A stretch of DNA of 64,000 nt from Hymenobacter swuensis DY53 (GCF_000576555.1 NZ_CP007145.1:2976001-3040000); one strand, 5' to 3'; positions 26,135 through 35,344 are shown, numbered from the stretch's first letter. The notes: generated from the sequence alone by a model not told the origin. Translations and numbers: made by a program.

Positions 26135-27235
26135 CTACCGGACGGCCGCTTTGGCGGCGCGGCGGCCGGTCGTTTTGCGTGCCTCCCGCAGTGAGGAGTC
26201 GCGGATCAGCAGCTCCGGCCGCAGCACAATCTGGCGGGGCGTGAAGGTGGTGCCGCTGGCCTCAATCAGCTCCAGCAACAAGCGCACGGTGGCCTGGCCC
26301 ATTTCCTCGCACCGCTGGTCGATGGTGGTAATGGTAGGCTCGGTGATGACGGTGAAGGCCTCGTTGCTGAAGCCGGTAATGGCCACGTCGTCGGGCACGC
26401 GCACGCCCTGGCGGGCCGCTTCCTGCATAGCCCCCAGGGCGCAATAGTCGCCGCCCGAGAAGATGCCGTCGGGCGGGTTAGGCAGGGCCAGCCAGCGGCG
26501 CATGGCCGCCGCGCCCTCGTCCTGGGTCATGTCGGTGTAGACTATCAGCTCCTCCTCCACGGGCAGGCCGGCTTCGCGCAGCGCGTCGAGGTAGCCCTGG
26601 CGGCGGTTTTTGTAGATATTCAGGTGTTGCGGGCCGGCTAAGTGGGCAATGCGGCGGCACCCCTGCTGCAGCAAATGGCGGGTGGAAATCAGCGCGCCTT
26701 CCTGGTCGTTAAGCACCACGGCATTCACGTTTTCGCCCTCCACGCTCCGGTCGAAGAACACCAGCGGCAGGCCCCGGCTCTGCACCTTATCGAAGTGCTG
26801 GTAGCTGGTGGTGGTGCGCGACAACGACACCATAATACCGGCCACCTGCGCGCTGAGCAGCGCTTCCACGTTGCGCCGCTCCTGGGCCGCATCCTCGTTC
26901 GACTGGCAGATAATGACGTTGTAGCCGGCCTTGCTGGCGGCCGTCTCGATGCCATGCACCACCGAAGGAAAAAACCGGCCTTCGATGTAGGGCACGATAA
27001 TGCCCAGCAGCTTGCTCTTTCCTTTGCGCAGCGCCGAGGCCAACCGGTTGGGCTGATAGTTATATTTCTTGGCCAGTTTCAGCACCTTCGACTTCATCTC
27101 CGGCCCGATGCTGTAATGGTCGCTCAAGGCCCGGGAAATGGTGGTCATGGACACGCCCAGCTCCCGGGCCAGGTCGGCCATGGAAACGGGAGTATTGGGG
27201 GCGGGCGGGGTTTCGGACTTCTTACGAGGGGCCAT
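26135..27235 (-). CDS. LacI-family transcriptional regulator of the arabinan locus
   Basis: This is a 366-residue DNA-binding regulator. The helix-turn-helix is at about residues 17-42 (VSMADLARELGVSMTTISRA) with the hinge reading YQPNRLASALRKGKS, then a periplasmic-binding-protein-like sensor domain (LLGIIVPYIEGRFFPSVVHGI, FFDRSVEG, IFSGGDYCALGAM, ITGFSNEAFT). It is probably a repressor of the arabinose genes with a sugar effector. A 20-bp palindrome 11 bp upstream of its ATG, overlapping its promoter, indicates autoregulation. Six more copies of the core lie before other genes of the locus. AraR-type regulators in Bacteroides belong to another family, so this would be an alternative control design. 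The start ATG at 27235 is well placed. Confidence 0.93.
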   Translation of the reverse strand: MAPRKKSETPPAPNTPVSMADLARELGVSMTTISRALSDHYSIGPEMKSKVLKLAKKYNYQPNRLASALRKGKSKLLGIIVPYIEGRFFPSVVHGIETAASKAGYNVIICQSNEDAAQERRNVEALLSAQVAGIMVSLSRTTTSYQHFDKVQSRGLPLVFFDRSVEGENVNAVVLNDQEGALISTRHLLQQGCRRIAHLAGPQHLNIYKNRRQGYLDALREAGLPVEEELIVYTDMTQDEGAAAMRRWLALPNPPDGIFSGGDYCALGAMQEAARQGVRVPDDVAITGFSNEAFTVITEPTITTIDQRCEEMGQATVRLLLELIEASGTTFTPRQIVLRPELLIRDSSLREARKTTGRRAAKAAVR

Positions 27236-27246
27236 GTAGAAAAGCG

Positions 27247-27266
27247 TTACACAATGCTTTGTGTAA
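27247..27266. promoter_or_regulatory. LacI operator A (lacI promoter)
   Basis: TTACACAATGCTTTGTGTAA, an inverted repeat with 8-bp half-sites. Its centre TGCT differs from the TCGT or ACGA of the other copies. It lies 11 bp before the lacI ATG and overlaps the predicted -7 box. Confidence 0.75.
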
Positions 27267-27292
27267 AGGTAGGATTAACCCAGATAAATCAA
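27264..27292 (-). promoter_or_regulatory. Probable lacI promoter
   Basis: Read on the minus strand, TTG (27292-27290) and TACCTTTA (27271-27264) are 18 bp apart, close to the Bacteroidota consensus. The operator at 27247-27266 overlaps the -7 box and the likely start site, as expected for a repressor. Confidence 0.5.
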
Positions 27293-27343
27293 TAAGGCTA
27301 CACATCCTTCCTGTGGGTATTGGGGAGGTAGCCAAATAAGACT

Positions 27344-27511
27344 ATGTATTGCACGGCAACTCGTCATAGGGAAGAAGAAGATATAGCTATTGAAGCCTTA
27401 AAAACACTTTTTCAGGAGTATCCGGCTTACAAAGTACGGGAAGTATATGGGAAGACAGAACAGGCACCCCTGCTCCTTTTTAGAGCAGTATCACAAGAAA
27501 AGCAGAAATAG
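27344..27511 (+). CDS. Hypothetical 55-residue protein
   Basis: This small ATG-to-TAG frame lies in the lacI/GH51 interval, preceded by GGGAGGT about 14 bases before the ATG. The product is charged and helix-prone (REEEDIAIEALKTLF, then YPAYKVREVYGKT and a basic tail) and has no signal peptide. Codons look protein-like rather than random, but the DNA is much AT-richer than its neighbours. It ends 8 bp before operator B, so it is not part of the GH51 transcript if that starts downstream. No family is recognised; it could also be non-coding leader sequence. Confidence 0.4.
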   Translation: MYCTATRHREEEDIAIEALKTLFQEYPAYKVREVYGKTEQAPLLLFRAVSQEKQK

Positions 27512-27518
27512 TGTTAGA

Positions 27519-27538
27519 TTACACAATCGTTTGTGCAA
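27519..27538. promoter_or_regulatory. LacI operator B (GH51 promoter)
   Basis: TTACACAATCGTTTGTGCAA, a palindrome with one mismatch between half-sites, 94 bp upstream of the GH51 ATG. Confidence 0.8.
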
Positions 27539-27632
27539 ATAAGTTATTAATATTGGGCTCCGTCAACGCCGGCCTGTGGTCCGGGCGCTGGTCCCGGGTT
27601 TTGCTCTATACTCCGTCTATTTCCCAACTCCC

Positions 27633-29732
27633 ATGCTGAATTTCCTGCCCGCCCGCACTTATCCGCTTGCTGCCTGTTTGGGCCTGAGTGGCTCCTTACT
27701 AACCGGCCTGCCGACCCTGGCCCAAACGGCCCCCACCACCCTCACGGTGCAGGTGAATAAGCCCGGCGCGCCCATAGCCAAAACAATGTATGGCCTGTTT
27801 TTCGAGGATATCAACTTCGCCGCCGACGGCGGGCTGTACCCCGAGCTAGTCAAGAACAAGTCGTTTGAGTTGGATGAGCACCTACTGGGCTGGCGCGGCA
27901 TCCGGGGCGCGGCGGCGCTGTCGACCTACACCGTCTCCAGCCAGCAGCCCATCAGTGCCACCAATAACCACTTCCTGCGCATGACGGCCACCACGGCCAG
28001 TCCCGATGCCGGTTTTATCAACGAAGGCTTCCGGGGCATGGGCGTGAAACAGGGCGGCGAGTACACGTTTTCGGTGTACCTGCGCAAGGGCGCGGGCGGC
28101 GTGAGCGGCCTGAACGTGACGCTGGAAGAAGGCGGCCCTGGAGCCGGCCCCGAAGCCGGCCCCTCGGGCAAAGCGTTGGCCCATACCCGCATTACCGGCC
28201 TCACCACAGAGTGGAAGAAATACAGCGTGGTGCTGAAATCGGCGGGTACGGCCGAGAAGGCGCGCCTGAAGCTGACGCTGGAAGGCACCGGCACGCTGGA
28301 TCTGGACGTGGTTTCGCTGTTTCCCAAAGACACGTATAAGAACCGCGAAAACGGCCTGCGTACGGATTTGGTGCAGCTGCTGAAGGACATGAACCCCGGT
28401 TTCCTGCGCTTCCCTGGCGGCTGCATCGTGGAGGGTCGCAACCTTACGGAGCGGTACCAGTGGAAGGAAACTATCGGCGACGTGGCCTCCCGGGTGCCGC
28501 TGGTGAACCGCTGGAACATGGAGTTCAAGCACCGCTCCACCCCCGATTACTACCAGTCGTTCGGGCTGGGCTTCTTTGAGTATTTCCAGCTTTCCGAGGA
28601 CATCGGGGCCGAGCCGGTGCCGATTCTGAACGTGGGCATGGCCTGCCAGTTCAACTCGGCCGAAATGGCCCCGATTGGCGGCACCGCTGCGGCTGGCCCC
28701 AATGCCGGCTCGCCCCACAACCACGAGGACGACGACCCCACGCTGGAAACCTTTATTCAAGACGCGCTGGATTTGATTGAGTTTGCCAATGGGCCGGCCA
28801 GCAGCCCTTGGGGCGCCAAGCGCGTGGCTATGGGCCACGCCGCGCCGTTCAACCTGAAGTACATCGGCATCGGCAACGAGCAGTGGGGCCCGCAGTATCT
28901 GGAGCGCTACGAGCCGTTCATGAAGGCCGTGAAAGCGAAGTATCCGAATATGAACATCGTATCCAGCGCCGGGCCGAGCCCCGATGGAGAGCTGTTCGAC
29001 AAAGCCACCCAGCGCCTGCGGGAGCTGAAGGCCGAGGTAATTGACGAGCATTACTATGCCAAGCCCGAGTGGTTTCGCCAGAACGTGGGCCGCTACGACA
29101 ACTACCCCACCACCGGCACCAAAATCTTCGCCGGGGAGTACGCGGCCCAGAGCGTGGCCATCGGCAGCCCCGACAACAAGAACAGCTGGGACTGCGCCAT
29201 TTCGGAAGCGGCCTTCATGACCGGTTTGGAGCGCAACGCCGACAAGGTAATTATGGCCTCCTACGCCCCGCTGTTCGCCCACGTGGACGCCTGGCAGTGG
29301 ACGCCGGACATGATTTGGTTCGACAACCTGAAGGCCTACGGCACGCCCAACTACTACGTGCAGAAAATGTACTCCACCAACCCCGGCACCACCATGCTAC
29401 CCGTGCAGCGCGCCGCCGGGGCCAAAAACGGCCAGGACAACCTGTTCAGCAGCGCCACCGCCGACGACAAAACCGGCGAAATCATCGTGAAGCTGGTGAA
29501 TTACTCGCCCCAGGCCCGGCCCGTAACCATTGCCCTGCAAGGCGTGAAGAAGCTGGGCAAAGCCGGCCGTGCTACCGTACTGGCCAGTGCCGACCTGAAC
29601 GCTGTGAACAGCCTGGAACAGCCTCAGAACGTGGCCCCCAAGGAGGAGCCGTTCAAGGTATCCTCCCCGAACGTAACCTACACCTTGGCCCCGAACTCCT
29701 TCACGGTGCTGCGGATTCCCGGCAAACGCTAA
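27633..29732 (+). CDS. GH51 alpha-L-arabinofuranosidase
   Basis: It removes terminal alpha-L-arabinofuranosyl residues from arabinan or arabino-oligosaccharides. The 699-residue exported enzyme has a signal peptide ending LAQT (about residue 30). An N-terminal part starts KTMYGLFFEDINFAADGGLYPE, contains an inserted CBM-like beta-sandwich (about 75-230) and leads to the catalytic barrel. Likely acid/base is Glu416 in GIGNEQWG; the likely nucleophile is Glu502 in FAGEYA, with DEHYY as a further conserved segment. The C-terminal beta domain ends VTYTLAPNSFTVLRI. This is the long, eukaryote-like GH51 type found in Bacteroidota. It heads the plus-strand set of GH51, GH43 and GH43 (gaps 15 and 63 bp), controlled by operator B. 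Confidence 0.93.
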   Translation: MLNFLPARTYPLAACLGLSGSLLTGLPTLAQTAPTTLTVQVNKPGAPIAKTMYGLFFEDINFAADGGLYPELVKNKSFELDEHLLGWRGIRGAAALSTYTVSSQQPISATNNHFLRMTATTASPDAGFINEGFRGMGVKQGGEYTFSVYLRKGAGGVSGLNVTLEEGGPGAGPEAGPSGKALAHTRITGLTTEWKKYSVVLKSAGTAEKARLKLTLEGTGTLDLDVVSLFPKDTYKNRENGLRTDLVQLLKDMNPGFLRFPGGCIVEGRNLTERYQWKETIGDVASRVPLVNRWNMEFKHRSTPDYYQSFGLGFFEYFQLSEDIGAEPVPILNVGMACQFNSAEMAPIGGTAAAGPNAGSPHNHEDDDPTLETFIQDALDLIEFANGPASSPWGAKRVAMGHAAPFNLKYIGIGNEQWGPQYLERYEPFMKAVKAKYPNMNIVSSAGPSPDGELFDKATQRLRELKAEVIDEHYYAKPEWFRQNVGRYDNYPTTGTKIFAGEYAAQSVAIGSPDNKNSWDCAISEAAFMTGLERNADKVIMASYAPLFAHVDAWQWTPDMIWFDNLKAYGTPNYYVQKMYSTNPGTTMLPVQRAAGAKNGQDNLFSSATADDKTGEIIVKLVNYSPQARPVTIALQGVKKLGKAGRATVLASADLNAVNSLEQPQNVAPKEEPFKVSSPNVTYTLAPNSFTVLRIPGKR

Positions 29733-29747
29733 GCGGCAGATAGAACT

Positions 29748-30722
29748 ATGAAAAACGCTCCGCTTATTGGGTGGTTGGCTGGTTTGCTGCTGACTGCTCC
29801 CACGCTGGTACTGGGCCAGGCGGCTCCGGTACCAGTGGCCGGCAACCCTATCATCAAAGACAAGTACACCGCCGACCCCGCCGCCCTGGTACACAAGGGC
29901 ACCGTGTACCTCTATGCGGGCCACGACGAGGCTCCTGCCCCCGAGCAGCGCTACGTGATGCACGAATGGCTCTGCTATTCTTCTCAGGATATGGTGCACT
30001 GGAAAGAGCACCCTTCGCCCCTGAATGTGAAGGCCTTTGCCTGGGCCAAGGATGATGCATGGGCCTCGCAGGTAATTGAGCGGGGCGGCAAGTTTTACTG
30101 GTACGCGGCCGTGGAACACGGCTCCATTCCGGGCAAAAGCATCGGCGTAGCCGTGTCGGACAGCCCCACGGGGCCGTTCAAGGATGCCCGCGGCTCGGCC
30201 CTGATTACCAACAACATGACCGAGAGCAAAATCAGCTGGGATGATATTGACCCCACGGTTTTCATCGACGATAAGGGCCAGGCCTACCTGTACTGGGGCA
30301 ACACCAACTGTTACTGGGCCAAACTCAAGCCCAATATGACGGAGCTGGATGGCCCGATTAACAAAGTCAGCAACCTGCCCGGCTTCACGGAGGCGCCCTG
30401 GGTCCACCAGCACAACGGCTGGTACTACCTCAGCTACGCCTACCAGTTTCCCGAAAAGCTGGCCTACGCTATGAGCCGCAGTATTGAAGGCCCTTGGGAG
30501 TTTAAAGGACTGCTGAACGAGGTGGCCGGCAACTCCAACACCAACCACCAGGCCATCATCGACTTCAAAGGCCGCTCCTACTTCATCTACCACAACGGCA
30601 GCATCCCCACCGACGGCGGCAGCTTCCGCCGCTCCGTCTGCGTGGACTACCTGTACTACAACAAAGACGGTACCATCAAGCGGGTGCAGATGACCACGGA
30701 AAGCGTGCAGGCGGCTAAGTAG
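29748..30722 (+). CDS. GH43 glycoside hydrolase (arabinosidase/xylosidase-like)
   Basis: This is a 324-residue exported five-bladed beta-propeller enzyme with a signal peptide ending VLGQA (about 24). The GH43 triad is visible: Asp43 in YTADPAALV, Asp168 in DDIDPTVF, and Glu215 in FTEAPWVHQ. The protein has no added binding module. Specificity within GH43 (alpha-L-arabinofuranosidase or beta-xylosidase) cannot be read with certainty; the locus points to arabinan oligosaccharides. It begins 15 bp after GH51 and is surely cotranscribed. Confidence 0.9.
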   Translation: MKNAPLIGWLAGLLLTAPTLVLGQAAPVPVAGNPIIKDKYTADPAALVHKGTVYLYAGHDEAPAPEQRYVMHEWLCYSSQDMVHWKEHPSPLNVKAFAWAKDDAWASQVIERGGKFYWYAAVEHGSIPGKSIGVAVSDSPTGPFKDARGSALITNNMTESKISWDDIDPTVFIDDKGQAYLYWGNTNCYWAKLKPNMTELDGPINKVSNLPGFTEAPWVHQHNGWYYLSYAYQFPEKLAYAMSRSIEGPWEFKGLLNEVAGNSNTNHQAIIDFKGRSYFIYHNGSIPTDGGSFRRSVCVDYLYYNKDGTIKRVQMTTESVQAAK

Positions 30723-30785
30723 CAACTGCGGGCTCATGTCGTTGTGCCCAGCCCAATCCTGTCTCCTGCGTTAACTCAATCAACA

Positions 30786-31784
30786 ATGTCTTTCCATACC
30801 GGTAAACTGCTTCTTTGCTATCTACTGCTCCTTCTGGCCCGTTTGCCCGCGCAGGCGCAAACTGCCCCGAAGCTGATTCCGGCCCATGACCCGGTGCTGG
30901 CCCAGCAAAACGGCACGTACTACATGTTCTGTACCGGCAACGGCATTGCGGTATGGTCGTCGAAAGACCGGAAGAACTGGCAGCCGGAGAAGCCCGTGTT
31001 TGCTACCGCGCCGGCCTGGGCCGTGCGGGCTATTCCGGGCTTCAAGGGGCATATCTGGGCCCCCGATATTTCCTTTCATAATGGCGAATACGCGCTGTTT
31101 TATTCTGTTTCGGCCTTTGGAAAAAACACCTCGGCTATTGGCCTGGTCACCAACAAAACCCTCGATCCTGCCTCCAAAGATTTCCGCTGGATCGACCACG
31201 GCCGGGTGCTGCAGTCGGTGCCGGGGCGCGATATGTGGAACGCCATTGACCCCAACCTGATCCGCGACGAGGCCGGCCGGCCCTGGCTGTCGTTCGGCTC
31301 GTTCTGGGAAGGCATCAAGCTGGTGCAGTTCCGCCCCGACCTCACCGGACCGGCCCAGCCGGAGCAGTGGCTCACTTTGGCCCGCCGACCCCGCAATCCG
31401 CAGCTCAACGACTCCCTGCCCGGCGACGGCGCCATTGAAGCGCCGTTCATTTTCCGCAAAAACGGCTACTACTACCTGTTTACCTCGTTCGACTATTGCT
31501 GTCGGGGCCCTCAGAGCACCTATAAGATCATGGTGGGCCGCTCCAAAATCCTCACCGGCCCTTACCTCGACCAGGCCGGCAAACCGCTGGAGCAGGGCGG
31601 CGGCACTCAGGTGCTGGCCGGCGACCAGAATTGGTTCGGGTTGGGCCACAACTCGGTATACACCTTCGATAACACCGATTACCTCGTGTTTCACGGCTAC
31701 GATGCCGCCGATAAAGGCCGGCCCAAGCTGCGCATCGAGCCCCTGACCTGGGACGCGACCGGCTGGCCGGTAGTGCGGCCGTAG
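30786..31784 (+). CDS. GH43 arabinan endo-1,5-alpha-L-arabinanase
   Basis: This 332-residue exported enzyme has a signal peptide ending QAQT. The catalytic triad is Asp35 (PAHDPVL), Asp155 (NAIDPN) and Glu218 (AIEAPF). The GHIWAPDISFHNGEYALFYS and CCRGPQSTYKIMVGRS segments are typical of endo-arabinanases. It is related to the catalytic parts of the two larger T9SS-sorted enzymes at 40366 and 49943 but has neither lectin nor sorting domain, so it should stay periplasmic. The ATG at 30786 precedes the signal peptide; an earlier reading at 30744 is less likely. It is third in the GH51-GH43-GH43 unit. Confidence 0.88.
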   Translation: MSFHTGKLLLCYLLLLLARLPAQAQTAPKLIPAHDPVLAQQNGTYYMFCTGNGIAVWSSKDRKNWQPEKPVFATAPAWAVRAIPGFKGHIWAPDISFHNGEYALFYSVSAFGKNTSAIGLVTNKTLDPASKDFRWIDHGRVLQSVPGRDMWNAIDPNLIRDEAGRPWLSFGSFWEGIKLVQFRPDLTGPAQPEQWLTLARRPRNPQLNDSLPGDGAIEAPFIFRKNGYYYLFTSFDYCCRGPQSTYKIMVGRSKILTGPYLDQAGKPLEQGGGTQVLAGDQNWFGLGHNSVYTFDNTDYLVFHGYDAADKGRPKLRIEPLTWDATGWPVVRP

Positions 31785-31802
31785 CAACTTTTGTGGGCTT
31801 AA

Positions 31803-31822
31803 TTGCACAATCGTTTGTGTAG
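31803..31822. promoter_or_regulatory. LacI operator C (transketolase promoter)
   Basis: TTGCACAATCGTTTGTGTAG contains the 16-bp core with one end mismatch. It lies 18 bp after the GH43 stop and 168 bp before the transketolase start. Confidence 0.75.
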
Positions 31823-31990
31823 CATCGATATGGATTACATCTTTTCGGCTTGCCGTCTGGCTTCGAGCTACCGGCACCGATTACGGTATCGTTACCGGTC
31901 TTTTTTCTGCTGATTCGCCACTCGCTGAGCCATTTGCCGGCTTTTATTCGCCGTAGCTTCGTTGTTGTTTCCCATCCTTTTTCCTCTGCC

Positions 31991-34051
31991 GTGACCAAGC
32001 CGCTTACTTCTTCCGCCGACCTTGCCCAACAAAGCGTCAACACCATTCGCCTGCTGTCGGTGGATATGGTGCAGGCCGCCAACTCCGGCCACCCCGGCCT
32101 GCCCTTGGGCGCGGCCCCCATGGCCTACGTGCTGTTTTCCCGGATTCTGCGCTTCAACCCCCAGGACCCCAAGTGGCCCAACCGGGACCGGTTTGTGCTG
32201 TCGGCGGGCCACGGCTCGGCACTGCTATACAGCCTGCTGCACCTCTACGGCTACGATTTGTCCTTGGATGATCTGAAGGCGTTCCGGCAGCTGCACTCCC
32301 GCACGCCTGGCCACCCCGAATCGAATATGACGCCGGGCGTGGAGGTTACCACCGGGCCGCTGGGCCAGGGCTTTGCTAACGGCGTGGGCATGGCTATGGC
32401 CGAAGCCCATCTGGCGGCCGTCTATAATAAGCCCGGCCACGTGCTGCAGGATCATTTCACCTACGCCATTGTGAGTGATGGGGACCTGATGGAAGGCATT
32501 GCCGCCGAGTCAGCCTCCCTAGCCGGCCACCTCAAGCTGGGCAAGCTCATCTACCTCTACGATGACAACGACATCTGCCTCGACGGGCCCACCAACCTCT
32601 CCTACACTGAGGATGCGCTGGCCCGCTTCGAGGCCTACGGCTGGCACACCCAGCGCGTGACGGACGGCAACGACCTCGACGCCATTGAGGCCGCCATCCG
32701 GGCGGCCCAGCAGGAAACCGACCGGCCGTCCCTGATTTCGGTGAAAACCATCATCGGCTACGGCAGCCCGCAGGAAGGCACCAGCAAGGTGCACGGCTCC
32801 CCGCTGGGCCCTGATAATCTGAAGAAAGCCAAGGAGTTCTTTGGCTTCGACCCCGAGGCCACGTTTGTGGTGCCCGAGGAAGTACGCACCCACTTGGCCG
32901 AAGCGGGCCAGCGCGGCGCGGAATTGCAGGCCCAATGGGAACGGCAAACAGAGGCGTACCAGCAGGAGTTCAGCACAGAGTGGGAACTGTTCCGGGCTTC
33001 GTTTGCGGGAGAATTACCCGCAAACTGGGACGCCTCGCTGCCCGTTTTCACCGCCGCCGATGGCGCGCTGGCTACCCGCCAGGCTTCCGGCAAGGCTCTG
33101 AACGCACTGAAAAAGAGCGTACCTTACCTGTTTGGCGGTTCGGCCGATTTGGCCAGCTCCAACGAAATGCCCACCAGCGAAGCCGTGAGTTTCCAGCCGG
33201 GTAGCTACGAGCACAGCAACGTGTGGTTTGGGGTGCGCGAGCACGCCATGGGCGGTGCCATGAACGGCATGGCCCACCACGGCGGCGTGCGGCCCTACGG
33301 CGGCACCTTCCTCACCTTCTCCGACTACATGCGCGGGGCCATCCGCCTCACGGCCTTGGCCGAATCCAGCGCCACCTTCGTCTTCACCCACGACAGCATC
33401 GGCCTGGGTGAGGACGGCCCAACGCACCAGCCGGTGGAGCAGGTAGCGGCCCTGCGCACCATCCCCAACATCATCGTGCTGCGCCCCGCCGACGCCAACG
33501 AAACCGTGGAAGCCTGGCGCGTGGCCCTCACCAAGCCCAAGAGTCCGGTGGTGCTCATCCTCTCCCGCCAGAAGCTGCCGGTGCTCGACCAGAGCCAGTT
33601 CAACTCGGCCCGGGAGGGTGTGGCCAAGGGTGCCTACATCCTGCGCGAAGCCGAAGGTGGCCAGCCGGAGTTGATTCTCATTGCCACTGGCTCGGAAGTT
33701 TCGCTGGCGCTGCAGGCCCAAGAGGCGCTGCAGCAGCAGGGCGTGGCGACCCGGGTGGTGAGCATGCCCAGTTGGGAGCTGTTTGAGCAGCAGCCCAAGG
33801 CCTACCAACAGCAGGTGCTACCGCCCGCCGTGCGCAAGCGCGTGGCCATTGAGGCCGGATCGCCGCTGGGCTGGCACAAGTACGCCACCGACGAAGGCAC
33901 CGTCATTGCCATGAACCGCTTCGGCGAATCGGGCCCGGGCGAGGCGGTGATGGAGCTGTTCGGCTTCTCGGTGGAGAATGTGGTGAAACAGGCCCGCTGG
34001 GTACTGGCCGGCCAGCCCGAGGAAACGGAACCCAAGGAAATTCTGTCGTAG
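31991..34051 (+). CDS. tkt: Transketolase
   Basis: This thiamine-diphosphate enzyme of the pentose phosphate pathway consumes xylulose-5-phosphate, the end product of the Ara enzymes. The 686-residue protein has [19 protein letters not shown] at the N-terminus, the ThDP motif GDGDLMEG-like [13 protein letters not shown] followed by DDNDICLDG, the donor-specific SRTPGHPE and [18 protein letters not shown], and the pyrimidine domain with [14 protein letters not shown] and [18 protein letters not shown]. The GTG at 31991 gives the family N-terminus; in-frame upstream codons would give an unrelated hydrophobic extension. An operator for the LacI regulator lies upstream. Transaldolase follows after a repeat. 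Confidence 0.95.
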   Translation: MTKPLTSSADLAQQSVNTIRLLSVDMVQAANSGHPGLPLGAAPMAYVLFSRILRFNPQDPKWPNRDRFVLSAGHGSALLYSLLHLYGYDLSLDDLKAFRQLHSRTPGHPESNMTPGVEVTTGPLGQGFANGVGMAMAEAHLAAVYNKPGHVLQDHFTYAIVSDGDLMEGIAAESASLAGHLKLGKLIYLYDDNDICLDGPTNLSYTEDALARFEAYGWHTQRVTDGNDLDAIEAAIRAAQQETDRPSLISVKTIIGYGSPQEGTSKVHGSPLGPDNLKKAKEFFGFDPEATFVVPEEVRTHLAEAGQRGAELQAQWERQTEAYQQEFSTEWELFRASFAGELPANWDASLPVFTAADGALATRQASGKALNALKKSVPYLFGGSADLASSNEMPTSEAVSFQPGSYEHSNVWFGVREHAMGGAMNGMAHHGGVRPYGGTFLTFSDYMRGAIRLTALAESSATFVFTHDSIGLGEDGPTHQPVEQVAALRTIPNIIVLRPADANETVEAWRVALTKPKSPVVLILSRQKLPVLDQSQFNSAREGVAKGAYILREAEGGQPELILIATGSEVSLALQAQEALQQQGVATRVVSMPSWELFEQQPKAYQQQVLPPAVRKRVAIEAGSPLGWHKYATDEGTVIAMNRFGESGPGEAVMELFGFSVENVVKQARWVLAGQPEETEPKEILS

Positions 34052-34075
34052 TCCGTAAGTAACTGCCGTGCTCCG

Positions 34076-34179
34076 TCTGTCATCCTGAGCTTGCGAAGGA
34101 TCTTACTACACTCGAACGAGTTGTATACACACATAACGTTCCTGCCTGATAAGATCCTTCGCAAGCTCAGGATGACAGA
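34076..34179. repeat. Intergenic inverted repeat with perfect 30-bp arms
   Basis: Arms at 34076-34105 and 34150-34179 are exact reverse complements over 30 bp (first arm starts TCTGTCATCCTGAGCTTGCG), with a 44-base loop. It sits between transketolase and transaldolase and belongs to the same family as the hairpins at 7307 and 36121 but in the CATCCTGAGC...GGATCTT subtype. Confidence 0.92.
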
Positions 34180-34204
34180 TGATTCACTCAATCATCCCCT
34201 TCCC

Positions 34205-35344
34205 ATGAACCCATTAGTTGCCATTCATAGCTTCGGCCAGAGCATCTGGCTCGATTACATTCGCCGCAATATCCTGCAGAACGGCGAGCTGCAGCGCCTG
34301 CTTGATGAGGACGGCGTGCGGGGCGTGACGTCCAACCCGGCCATTTTCGAAAAAGCCATTGCCGGCTCCGATGATTATGCCGATGATGTCCGCCGCTTTG
34401 CCCAGGAGGGCTTGTCGGCCGAGGAGATTTACGCCCGACTGGCCGTGGCCGATGTGCAGGCTGCCTGTGACCTGCTCCGCCCACTCTACGACCACCCCGA
34501 AAACGGCGGCGACGGGTACGTGAGCTTAGAAGTTTCACCCAACCTGATTCACGACACCGAGGGTACGGTGGCCGAGGGCCTGCATTTCTGGAAAGAAGTA
34601 AACCGCCCGAACGTGATGATCAAAGTACCCGCCACCCGAGCCGGGCTGCCAGCTATTCGCCAGCTGATTGCGGCCGGCGTGAACGTAAACGTAACGCTGA
34701 TTTTCAGCGTGGAGCGCTACCGTTTGGTGGCCGAAGCCTACCTGGCCGGCCTGGAAGACCGGGTGCGGGCCGGTGGCTCGGTGCAGCGGCTGGATTCAGT
34801 AGCCAGCTTCTTCCTCTCGCGCATTGATGTGCTCCTTGATCCGCAGCTGGAACAACTGGCGGCCGCCAGCGGTGTACAGGGCCCGCTGGCCGAAAGTCTG
34901 GTGGGGCAGGTGGCCATTGCCAGTGCTAAGCAGGCCTACACGGTGTACCAGGAGCTGTTTGCCGGACCGCGCTGGGCGGCCTTGCAGGCGCAGGGCGCAC
35001 AGCCGCAACGGCTGCTCTGGGCCAGCACCGGCAACAAGAACCCCAAGTACGACAACCTCAAGTACGTGGAGGCGCTTATTGGCCCGAACACGGTGAACAC
35101 CATCCCGGTGGAAACCCTGGATTTGTACCGCACCGGCGGTCAGCCCGGCAACCGCCTCGCCGATGCGGTGACCGTGGACGTGCTGGGCAGTCTGCCTCAA
35201 CTCGGCCTCGACCTGGAAGCCCTGACCGACCAACTGGAGCAGGAAGGCGAGCAGAAATTCACCGAGCCTTTCGGCAAGCTGCTGGCGGTGCTGGAACAGA
35301 AACGACAGGAAGCCCTGGCCGAAAGTCCGGCTGCTTCCAACTAG
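34205..35344 (+). CDS. tal: Transaldolase
   Basis: It transfers dihydroxyacetone units between sedoheptulose-7-phosphate and glyceraldehyde-3-phosphate, completing the conversion of pentose phosphate to glycolytic intermediates. The 379-residue protein is the longer bacterial type, with SIWLDYIRRNIL, the signature GVTSNPAIFEKAI (about residues 39-51), YVSLEVSP, the Schiff-base Lys in VMIKVPAT (about 137-144), VNVTLIFSVERY, and LWASTGNKNP. The ATG at 34205 matches the family start. It is probably cotranscribed with transketolase through the intervening repeat and ends at a strong terminator. Confidence 0.95.
   Translation: MNPLVAIHSFGQSIWLDYIRRNILQNGELQRLLDEDGVRGVTSNPAIFEKAIAGSDDYADDVRRFAQEGLSAEEIYARLAVADVQAACDLLRPLYDHPENGGDGYVSLEVSPNLIHDTEGTVAEGLHFWKEVNRPNVMIKVPATRAGLPAIRQLIAAGVNVNVTLIFSVERYRLVAEAYLAGLEDRVRAGGSVQRLDSVASFFLSRIDVLLDPQLEQLAAASGVQGPLAESLVGQVAIASAKQAYTVYQELFAGPRWAALQAQGAQPQRLLWASTGNKNPKYDNLKYVEALIGPNTVNTIPVETLDLYRTGGQPGNRLADAVTVDVLGSLPQLGLDLEALTDQLEQEGEQKFTEPFGKLLAVLEQKRQEALAESPAASN

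Noticed and set aside
27882..29282. 466-codon open frame antisense to GH51
   Set aside because: Shadow frame; low-complexity Val/Gly/His product, while the GH51 frame has complete catalytic motifs.
31850..31990. N-terminal extension of transketolase
   Set aside because: Residues encoded there are unlike any transketolase; the GTG at 31991 matches the family start.
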